Notes under the pieces: generated by a model
What the model was told of the DNA's origin: nothing
Databases searched by the model: none
The model's input: only the letters and a program-made list of their open reading frames with translations
Shown here: positions 1 to 9,700 of the stretch, piece by piece
Layout: each line of letters opens with the position of its first letter
Numbering within the stretch: position 1 is the stretch's first letter
IMG/VR virus record: IMGVR_UViG_3300035698_002204
Span: 1 to 27,967 of that record
Length of the DNA: 27,967 bases
Strand: one strand, 5' to 3'
Source of the DNA: a virus
Translations under genes and position numbers: made by a program

Positions 1-124
1 GTGGTTCAAACTTTTTTGTCATTCTGAAACGAAAAATCCAACTTCATACTTGTAATCCAACTTGTAACAAGGTATGTAAAGGAAATTGACTCAATCGTCA
101 ACAGTTAACAGTGAGGCCCGACCG

Positions 125-307
125 ATGAGCAACATTCACACGCCAGACTTGGAAGTTCCTGAAATTCTAAAGGGTATCGTGTTGTCCCTTCGCATGGCCA
201 TTGACATGCATTGCGGGCGGGAACTCAACCCGAAATATCTTGAAGACATTGCCTATGCCAAAGACAAAGGTACAGTAGCAATGATTGAAGCCGTGAAAAC
301 CAAATAG
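125..307 (+). CDS. Small hypothetical protein (60 aa)
   Basis: I do not recognise this protein. It is short and soluble-looking, with no signal peptide or membrane segment; the centre is a likely helix (residues 8-28) followed by an ELNPKYLEDI stretch. I chose the ATG at 125 because GAGG lies 8 bases upstream; a TTG at 86 would add 13 residues, but its AAAGGA sits only 2 bases from the start. It is the first of two small plus-strand genes, 12 bases before the next, and it is transcribed towards the large minus-strand operon. It therefore belongs to a different transcription unit, perhaps early or regulatory. Function unknown. Confidence 0.6.
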   Translation: MSNIHTPDLEVPEILKGIVLSLRMAIDMHCGRELNPKYLEDIAYAKDKGTVAMIEAVKTK

Positions 308-319
308 GAAGCCTCAACC

Positions 320-523
320 ATGACCCCCAAAGAACAGTACGAAGCGCGCCAGGCAGAACGGCAACGCCGAATAGAAGCGAAAAAAACATTAGACTTGGAA
401 CAGTCTGACATTGAGATGGAGCAGTCTGACATTGGGATGGGGGAGTTTATTGACCGCTTCGTTACTGCAATTGAAGACATCGCCACATCGCTCGCCGTGA
501 TAGCAAGCAGGCAGTCTAAGTGA
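320..523 (+). CDS. Small hypothetical protein with internal repeat (67 aa)
   Basis: The function is not recognised. The N-terminal half (residues 1-25) is strongly charged and helical, rich in R, E, K and Q. The middle holds a tandem 7-residue repeat, EQSDIEM then EQSDIGM, and the C-terminal third (about residues 42-62) is an amphipathic helix of the type seen at the end of many small phage proteins. AGGAAG lies 8 bases before the ATG. It follows the previous small gene by 12 bases and is probably co-transcribed with it. Its stop lies 4 bases before the first hairpin of the convergent intergenic region. Confidence 0.6.
   Translation: MTPKEQYEARQAERQRRIEAKKTLDLEQSDIEMEQSDIGMGEFIDRFVTAIEDIATSLAVIASRQSK
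397..438 (+). repeat. 21-bp tandem duplication (2 copies) within a small gene
   Basis: Two adjacent 21-bp units (397-417 and 418-438) differ at only two positions, both A/G changes, and keep the reading frame, encoding EQSDIEM and EQSDIGM. This looks like a recent in-frame duplication. Confidence 0.85.
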
Positions 524-527
524 CACC

Positions 528-549
528 CGAGGACTGTCATCAGTCCTCG
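528..549. other. Perfect 8-bp hairpin between convergent units
   Basis: CGAGGACT and AGTCCTCG form a perfect 8-bp stem with a 6-base loop. It lies 4 bases after the plus-strand gene stop, and it contains the stop codon of the small minus-strand membrane protein gene. There is no T-run on either side, so it is not a canonical intrinsic terminator; it could stall or protect both converging transcripts. Confidence 0.55.
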
Positions 550-686
550 TAACCGGCCTCGATCATCTGCGGGGCGACCCCGAGATCGGTGCCGGTTACG
601 CCCAGGGCGATCAGGAACACGACGCTCCCGACAACGACCAGAATCTTCAGCCAATCAAATATCTTGATACGCATGAGGCCAACCAT
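540..686 (-). CDS. Small single-span membrane protein (48 aa)
   Basis: This short frame starts 21 bases after the stop of the giant gene and is probably the last gene of the late operon. The product has a short basic start (MRIK near residue 5), one hydrophobic segment (about residues 14-30, rich in V, I, L and A) and a short acidic tail ending in YED, which suggests an N-in single-pass inner-membrane protein. The ATG at 686 has AGAGG too close to it; a start at 674 would remove 4 residues but has GAGG 13 bases upstream, so the true start is uncertain. It could be a holin-like or ejection-related peptide, but no family is recognised. The 3' half overlaps strong inverted repeats, which leaves some doubt that it is a gene. 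Confidence 0.5.
   Translation of the reverse strand: MVGLMRIKIFDWLKILVVVGSVVFLIALGVTGTDLGVAPQMIEAGYED
549..599. other. Long interrupted stem-loop (9+5+5 bp)
   Basis: The arms GTAACCGGC (549-557) and GCCGGTTAC (591-599) are perfectly complementary. Inside them CGATC (560-564) pairs with GATCG (584-588), and CGGGG (570-574) pairs with CCCCG (578-582) around a CGA loop. The stem is about 19 bp with small internal loops. It abuts the 528-549 hairpin and lies inside the coding region of the 48-residue membrane protein. It may be an RNA structure at the 3' end of the late transcript. Confidence 0.5.
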
Positions 687-707
687 GCCTCTTCTGGCTT
701 TCAAAAT

Positions 708-3700
708 CTAGTCCGGATTGATCAGACTGTTGTAACGGCGGCGGACCTGCGTCATCACCTTGTCCATACGCTCGGCGATCAATTCCATCCTGCGTTTCTT
801 CACTTCATCGTTCAGGCTTGAGGCCTCAACCTTGCGCTTCTGTTTGCGCAACTGGCGCAACTGGTTCGATGCCTTCTTCACCGCCGGTATCATGCGGTAT
901 TCAGGCGTCTTCCTGATCCGCCGAACTTCTGCGGTGTCGCCTTGCTGCCGAAACAGATCATGCTCGCGCTTGACCAGTTCGACCTCATTGCTCAACTCAT
1001 AGTACAACTGCTGGTCTTGGCGTTCCGATTTGCCGCCAAACACCTTGCGGGCAAACGGGACTTCAAACGTCTCCATGGGTTGACCCATCCACCATTTGGT
1101 CAACGCATTGCTGGATCTGGCTACGAAAGCGCCGGCACCACCGAACACGGTGTCTATCCAGTAATCCATGGTTTCAGGGCTGATATCCACCCAGCCCGGA
1201 CGAACCTCGTTGCCGCCGGTAACTTCGTTCACAAACGCAGCAGTTCTCTTCGACATCACGCTCACGCTGTTCCAGTAGCGTTGCGAGTCCGGCTTCTCCT
1301 GACCATATCTGTTTTCAGGCATGATCGAGCGACCGAGCCAATCGCGGTTTGCATAGATGTCCACAACCGGGTCAAGTATCGTCGGCATCACCATCCGGGT
1401 CGGGTCGTCGGAACCGCCAAGCGGGTTGAAGGCGTTGATAACGGTCTTGCCGACATTCAGCGCCGACTGCACGGGGTCTTCTGGCCCAAACGTCGCGGCG
1501 GCAGTCTGCTGCCCGATGACATGGAACAGATTGTAACCCCACGGCAACGGTATCATCGAGTAATTGCCTGACCCGTCCGGGTACATGAAGATGAGATTGC
1601 GCTCCTTGATCCAGAACGGGATCTTGTCATAGTTGTTGGCATCGTCGTCGTCATCGCCGCCAACCATGCGATTGTAGAGGTCGAGCATGAAGCTGGACGC
1701 CGCAATGGCAAGAACGATCTTCTGCACCTTGGGGTGCTTCATGGCCTGCAGCATGCGCACCGAGCCCTGAATGCCGGCGTTGTAGAACAGATACAGCGCA
1801 TTGGCTGTGGCGCCCCATTCCCCGCGGCGATTGAAGTTCACCGTCAGTTCGCGCGCCAGGCTGGCCGCCTTTGCCCTGCTCACGCCTGCCTTGCGGGCAT
1901 TCACATAGGTGGAGAGGCGTACCGCGTTCTCGACCGTCATGTTGGCATTCTCAATCGATTTCTTGATCACGCGGCCCACTTCCAGGACCGCCTCGGTCTT
2001 GCCGCCGTTGAGGCGCTTGATGGCGCTGCCCAATTCACGCTTGTGCTGATCGACATCGTACAGGCTCAGCCAGCCAATCTTGCCGCCGGCCGCCTTGAAC
2101 TCGTGATAGTATTTCTCCCAGTCGGTGTTCTTCCTGTTGTTGAGACCGCCCCATACACCCCGACCGGCCTTGATGATGTCACGGGTCACGTTCTTGTGGA
2201 TGCCCTTGATCTCGGTCTGGCTCAGATTGATCTGGGCCGTCTGGAAGTCCCGGAGGAAGTTGGAGATCGTGAACGGCGGATTGAGCGCAGTGTTCATGTA
2301 GGAGAGATAGCGATTGACGCCGTGCAGCAGCTTGATAACGGAAGTCAGCGCCACCTCGTCCAGCCCCTTCATCGCCTTGGCTATCAGTGGATCATGCACC
2401 TTGATGTAGGTGGGCTCGCCGCCAATCTTGACGGACACGACATCGTCGGCCTCGCGTTCGACCACCCAGCGCTCACGGACCAGCCATGGCGGGGCGTCCG
2501 GATCAAACCGGGCTGCGGGATTGTCGACCTTGTACTTCTGGGCCGTCCTGCGGTTGATTTCCCATAGGGTCGGGTCCTCAAACCGCTGCACCAGGCGGAG
2601 AAACGTCTTCAGCACCCGGTTCTTCTCGCCGCGAATGATGGCCTGCTGGGCCTGCATCAGAACGTAGGAGAGCGGGCTGTCGGCCTGCGTGGTGCGTCCG
2701 TAGGCGTGCTGGGCCTCTTTGCCCCGGATATCGAACTTGCGCCCGATCTGGGGCCTGTCTGCCGTCTTCAGCTTGTGTTCATCGGCCTCCCATCCCCGCA
2801 GAGGCACGTAATGCTGGTACATGACGCGCCAGGCGTCGTGCATTTCCTGCGAGATCAGCCCGTCACGCAGCAGATCGCGGCGTGTATTGGCCAGTATCTC
2901 GTCGACATCCTTTGCGATGTCCTCCAGTGCGTCGAGTTTCCCCTTGGCCTTGTACTCTTCAATGATCTCATCGGCCTCTTTGTCAGTGATGCCGGAACCG
3001 GCTTCCGGCAGGTTCGGATTGCGTTCGGCGATGACGCGGTTTCGTTCCGGCGCATGACGCGCATACAGGAACTCGTCGACCGACTCAAGGTCGAGGTTGT
3101 GCGACACGATCTTCCTGACCAGCGGTTCAATGAAATCGTCGTTCAGCGCCTCGTTGCGGTGGCCCGTCTTGCCGGGGTAGAGGGATTCCGCCAGGTACAC
3201 ATCCTGAAACTCGTCCACGCCTTCGGGTCCGGCCAGCGATTGCTGCATCCGCTGCACCTCGATGAACCGGTCCTGAAACTTGCGGCGGGCCAGTCGTGTA
3301 GCATCACCAACCCGACCGGATATGCGGGCCATGTACCGCCTGGCACTGGCTTCCAGCGTATCTCTGCTGGTGAGACGTTCCTTTGCGGCCAGTATGGCGT
3401 GGTTGCTCGTGTCAGGCGCGCCACCCTGCCTCGATGCCTGTTGCTGTTTTGCCGCCAGCCTGTATCCCCTGCCGCGCGGATCGGATTCCCGCGTCGCCAT
3501 GCCGCCCTGCTCGATGCGTTCAAGTATCTGCCGGCTTGAGGTGAACCCCTGCCCATGAAGATAATTGGCTGTCTGTTCGAGTATTTCAAGCAGCCTCCTG
3601 AAGATGTGGCCTATCCGGTTGGTCGGAGCGTCCCTGGTCAGCCAGTAATCGGCAAAGGCCTCGGCGACGGCCTCTTCCAGCAGCAACTCGTCCATCTGCT

Positions 3701-6700
3701 CACGGGTGATATCAATGGACTGTGAGTATGCCTTGCGATAGCGGTCCTCGATCGCATACTTGTCCATCCACACGCCTTGCGCCATGCGCGACAACACGAT
3801 CCATTCAGGCCGGGAGATTATGCCGTGCTGGCGCAGGACATGGATGGTTTCGTGACGGATGATGGATCGCGGGTCCATCTTGGCGTTGAGCGAAACCCTG
3901 ATCAACTCCATGCCGGGGTCGTACTGGCCATAGCCACCACTTATTTCCCCGGTTTCCAGCGATATCCGCTTCTTGTGGCGGCCAAGCACCCGGTTCGCTA
4001 TGTCCTCGATCTCGCCAATGATGGCCTGGGCGCGTTCCGGCTGGATGGCGAACCTGAACGGGTTCTGCCCGAAACCGGCCCGAGACGAAAAAACCGACCT
4101 TCCGGTCGGTTCTGATGATTGCGTTCTGGGGCTCGCCGTTAGCGGCTGAATGCCTTTTTGTAGTAGGCGCCGCTCTCTTTCGCCCTTTGCCTTAGTGACG
4201 TAATCTCTGAGGGCGTCAGCGTCTCTGTAGTTGAGGATGTGGGCCGCTTCGTCTGCGTTGAGGGCGGATGGCTCGACGCCGAATTCTTCTCTGACAACAT
4301 TTCCGAACCTCCCTTCGATTTTCCTGATCTGCGCATTTGCAGCAGACCCTACACCGGATCTGCTTCGGCTGACAAGGGTAACCACCCCTGCCACCTCGCC
4401 GCCGCCGGCAATGATGTGGTTCGCCATCTCGGACAAAGTACCACCCATGACGGTGACATCATCAACGATGACATACTTGCGGCCAGGCTCGACGGGACCG
4501 TCGAATACGGGCCTTGCCAGCAGTCGCTCCATTGGCCTTGCGCCTGTGTGAAACGCCTTGTTTGCCTGAACCATGTCATAGGTCACCGCACCGCCTGCGC
4601 GCTCGGCCAGCCACGTTGCCGTAGCGGTGGGGATTTCATTGTGTCCCGACGCTTCCTCTGCCAGTACCGGGGCATACACCACGTCCGGGCCGAACGCCGC
4701 GCGAGCCTGATCTGCATGGCTGTCATCGAGCAGATCCATGATGAGCCGCGCCGACGCCTCGACATCACCCGCCTTCGCGGATTGGTATTCGGCGTGTTTG
4801 GTCAGGTTCCCCAGGCCCGGCAACAAGGCAACGGCAGGCATGTCGACCGGAAACCCGGACTTGCGCGGCGTGGCCTGCGCGTCGCGGCTCGCCATGGACA
4901 ACGGGGCCTCTTTCTTCTGGCCGATGATTTCCACCGCCTTGTCCTGGTCGCTGCGGGTCTCGAAGACCGCGCTGTGGTCAATCATGGCGTCAAGGATGCG
5001 TGCGGCCTGACCTCGGGACCCTCTCCACCGCATGCGGTTGCCGACCGTGGCAAAATCATCGTTCGCTGCGTCGCGCACGCTGGCTTGCAGGAAGTACCTG
5101 CCGCCAGTCGCCCTGCCCTTGGGCAGTTCGATCTCGTACTCCGAGCCTGACCGGCTCACCGTCACCATCTTGTCGGTGCTGGCGACTTCAGCCTGGCCGA
5201 CTGCCGACATGAGCTGGATGACCTGATCCGCCGTCTTGAACCGTACCGGCTGACCGGCAAGGAATTCCGACTCCTTGAAACTCTGCGGCATCAGAATGCC
5301 CTGACGCACAGCACCGTTGATATCGGAGAAGTTCATGATCTGGCCCGGAGCCATCTCGAACCCGGCAACGATATTTCCCGTCATCATGTATCGTTGCTGG
5401 CGTCCGGTGGTCGAGGCATGCTTGAAGGCCTCTATCACACTGGTCGGCGAGTCCAGCCGTGATGCCGGCTCAATGAGCATCCCGTCCTGGTCTGCCGTTG
5501 GGTTGGCGGGCGTCAGGACGGCGGAGAACGGTATGGTGATGTCACGGGCATTGTGCGGCACGGCCAACTTCAAACGCCAGCCACTGAGCGCGAGCGGGCT
5601 CTTGGCGCGTCCCTTGCGGAATACGTCGACAACAACGGCAGGTATCTCGGTGCCGTCCTTCATGGTTAACTGAATGTAACCGCCCGGTTGCGCAATTGAA
5701 ACGATCTCGTTCCATCGGCTGGCAATTTGATCGCCTTCCGTGCGCATCTTGGCCTTGGCGTCTTCCTTCTTCCGGTCCTTGACCTCGGATGTTACCCATG
5801 CCTGGTGCTTCTCTATCCACTCGTTGCGCAATGAGGAAAGTCTGGCCCGCTTGCCGCGCTCGGCGCTGGCCAGCACGCCGGTCGGCGTGTCGCCGGTCAC
5901 GTCCGGCATTGCCTCCTTCAGCGCCTCGGCCAGTTCGTCGGGCGACATGGCAAGGCCCTGCGCATCGATCTCCACCCGTTCCAGATTGACGGCCTGCGCA
6001 AACGGGCTCGGCCCTTCCGGCTCCTTCATCGTGGAGGCATCCAGCGTTTCCGCATTCAGATCCACGAACTTTGCCTCAAGATCATTCTGGCCGGTCTTGT
6101 CCAACTGCTCGATAAGTTCGGTATAGGTCTCCTGAACCGCATCGAGGAACTTCTGCTGTTCGGCTGGGGCCAGCATGACCAGCTTGCCGGTTGCCTTGCG
6201 CGCGAAGTCCTCTTCCAGCGCGCCCTCCAACCGCATTGTCATGGCCCATTGCGGGTTTTCGGACAGAACGTGGGACACGACCTTGTCGCCGTACTTGTTA
6301 AGAAAATCGACCGCATCGGATGACAGGGCCGATTTCCGGCTCGCCGTGGTATTGGCCGACAATGACGCCATTTTCTTCGCCAGAACCGCCGCCGGGCGAG
6401 CCTCTGCCGGGATGTCGGCGACAAGCTGGGTGTAGGCAGGCAGATTGACCTGCCCAGTCCGGTTGATGCGGCCAAGCATCTGTACGTGGGTATCGATATT
6501 GCCTTCGGCCTGGATGATGATCATCCGCCGCGGGGTCTGGTCCTTGAACTTGGCGGACGTGTGCAGGGACAATCCTGTTGACCCGGCCCGGTTCAGGATC
6601 AGCACATCGATATCGCCGCTGTTGAACTGGTTCACGGTGGATCGACGGCCGGCGGGCTTGATTTCGCGTGGCGGCCGGATTTCGAATGTCGGCGTACCAC

Positions 6701-9700
6701 CGCTGTAGTCTATCGAACTGGTGCGCCCCGTGATTTCGCCAACCTTGTATCCTGCCTCAACCAGCCGGTGCTTGACGTGATCGATTGGCGATATCGGCAC
6801 CCGGGGGATTTTGCGGATCGCGGCGCGCGCATCCTCGTAATACCGCTGCACAGATCCCGGCATCGCCGATTCCGGCATGACGTAGTGAAGTTTCTCGTCA
6901 CCAAGCTTCACTGTGATCCGGCGGGTCCGGTCCAGATAGTTCTCCACCACATCGGCAAATGACAGATCAATCGCATCACCGGGCGACAGTCCGTTCTCCA
7001 GGACATACGTGTTAATGAACGCGCCCATGGTATTCCCCACGGTCAGTACGGGCTTCTCGCCGGCCTTGATGCTGGCAATGGCGCGATCAGCGGCTACATC
7101 GGCCTTCAGGGACAACAGCATCTGGCTGACGATATTGTGCATCAGGCTGGTGAAGTTGGTCGAGGTCACGCCGACATTGCCGGTGGCGCTGTCCATGGCC
7201 ATCCCGCCGCCGACATCCTTGGTATGCTGGTCTACCCAGGACTCCCAGGCATCGCTGTCTTTGAGTTGCTCCTCGGCATGGACTATGTTTTGCAGCGATG
7301 TGACGAATTCCGCATAGGCGCCGGCATCGACCGGAGAAGTCTCCATGTCATAGGAAATGCCCTCATATGACCGCTCCCGGCGCACGTACTGCCCCGCATC
7401 GGCCAGCATGGACGCCACGATCTGCTGCATCGGCACGCCGCCTCGCGCGATGGTGGGGCCCAGGTTCTTGATGTCTTCGACCGCATCACCGAGATCGGTG
7501 CGCGCGTACAGGTCCATTCCGTCAGGCCGCTTGGCGTAGGTCGCAGACGAGAACATGGTTCCCTTGGATGCCGCGACGGTCTGGCGGACGAATGTGGCCC
7601 TGTCAGGGGCTTTCGGCACCCCTTCCTTGGTCTTGCCCGGTCCCCAGCCTTCCGATGAGGTGCCAAAGGCGTTGTGGGACTCGTCCAGCACGACAAACGC
7701 GCGTGGCGCGATGCTCTGGATGAACCTGCGCCGGTTGGTTTCGCCGCCGCGTATGGTGTTCATCTGGTCATATGTGGTGAAGATGATGTCCACGTCACCG
7801 AGACCATTGGCCTCTATGTCGGACAACTGCCGGTCCAGTACGGCGGGACCACCGCTGGTCAGGAACCTGCCGCGCCTGGAAGGCACCTTCTCGCGCTCGC
7901 CTGCAGGTGCGTCGGCATTGCGTTCCTTGATGTCTTCGGCCTCGTTGAACCAGTCCAGCGCATCGTCATCGAGCGGGACACTGGTGGACGGGTTTGTCAT
8001 CACTGCGTTGACCGGGCGGCCAAGCAGTTCAGGCATGCCGATATCGTTGAGATCGCGGATCATGTCGCCATACAGGTTCGGCTTTTCAGTCACGAATATC
8101 GGAGCCATGTCGTTCAGCCTGGCCCAGCGCAGCATGCCGGCCACGACACGCCCCTTGCCGATGCCGGTCTGGTCGCCAATGATGAAGGCCTTGCCCTTCG
8201 CCGCATTGGTGATGGCCAGCGCTATCGCATCGATCTGCTCCGCACCAAAGGCCTCGTTCAGGCTGCCCTGATCGTATTGCAGCTGGTCGGCCACAAACGC
8301 ATCGACGCTGCCGTGTGCGCCTTCCACGGCCATCAGCGCCTTGGCGGCGGCTGACTGCATGTTGGACGGGATCAGGGTGTTCAGGGATGTCTGGTTCGAC
8401 GCTGCGGTGTAGGAGACCTGCGGCTTTACGTCATTTCCGCGATCAGGACGTGGTTGATCAGTTCCATCGCGCTGTCCGCGCTGCCTGGTGGCCATCTTGT
8501 CGCTAAGAGTTGGTCCAGATTGGAGTTTTCGTAGATCAGCGGGTTTTCTTCCAGGACGGTCGAGGCGAAGTTCTGAGGCTGATCCATCTGCGGGCTGCTC
8601 AACAGCATCCCCTCGTCTTCCATCACCTTCGCTATCTCGCGGGCCTCCGCTGTCCAGTTCGGGCTGGCTTTCAGAAGGTTTTCGAGCGCTGTCGTCAGCG
8701 AGTCCAGATACTTCTGCTTGTCCACCGATCTTCTCCTTCAGGTTCTGCCAGTCAAAGAATTCCTGCGGGACCTGTGCCGCCGGCAGCTTCATGTCTGACT
8801 TGCCGCGACCGTCGATGACAATCACATCAACCGGCCAACCCGCACCCTGACGCTCGTATAGCGAGCCGTCCACGGTGAAATGGTCGACCACATTGTAGCG
8901 CGAATACAGCCTGCGGTAAAATTCTCTTTTCTGCTTCACATTGTAGGCGTTGCCGCGCTCGGTCACGTTCTTGATCTTGTTGTTGATTCCGCCAACGATC
9001 ATCACCGCCCTGCCGTTGTCGGGCATGGCCTCCAACGCGTTGAGCGCGATGGCGTGATCGATCGCTGTGGTGGTGAGGTCGTCTGCGGTAAACTCCTGCG
9101 AGCGGCCCTTGTCGTCCTTCACCGCGCCAAACGGCGGGTTCATGATCACCACATCAGCCGCACCGTTGGCCCTCACGATACCGGGTTGCGGTCCCGGCAG
9201 CAGGTTCTGCGTGACCTTGAAGCCCTGCTCACGCAGTTGCCCGGCCCTGATGTCGCTGATCTCGTTCGCGGTGACATTGCCCGGCGTTGCTGCGGTTACC
9301 AGCGCGCCGTTGCCTGCCGTGGGCTCGTAAACCTTCGTGGCGGGTCCGATGCCGGCCAGGTGCTGCGCCAGATAAGCCAGCGGAACGGGTGTGGAATAAG
9401 CCTGGTCGGCCATTGATTTCGAAGTGCGCACCCCAAGCTTGGGCTGGCGTTGGTACAGCGACACAAGGCGGTCATAGGTTATTCCGGCGTCCCTCCCCCG
9501 CTTGCTGCCCATATCGATGATGTCGCGGGCAACCTGCACCAGCGCCAGTTCGATTTTTTCCTCAAGTTCCTTTGCAAAGGCAGTGCCGCTTTCGACCGGG
9601 AAACCCTGCTCCTTGGCGAATTTGCGAGCCTCGGTGATGGTCTTGAAGCCTCCGTCCTGATCCATCAGGCGCTCCCGGAAGGCCTCTATCAGCGGGTCGG

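Noticed and set aside
50-78. Sigma70-like promoter TTGTAA-17-TATGTA before the plus-strand genes
   Set aside because: Only about half of the -10 positions match, so it cannot be told from chance in an AT-rich stretch.
253-654. Minus-strand frame of 133 codons overlapping both small plus-strand genes
   Set aside because: Its composition (Arg/Ser-rich) is that of a shadow, and it conflicts with the better-supported plus-strand genes and the membrane protein frame.
3143-3589. Minus-strand frame of 148 codons inside the giant gene
   Set aside because: It is rich in Arg, Trp and Pro, as expected of a shifted GC-rich frame, and has no Shine-Dalgarno sequence.
4139-4336. Minus-strand +1-type frame within the phosphoribosyltransferase end (65 codons)
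   Set aside because: The giant frame here is a folded, conserved domain rather than a linker, the alternative product is Ser/Thr/Lys-rich, and no strong ribosome site precedes it.
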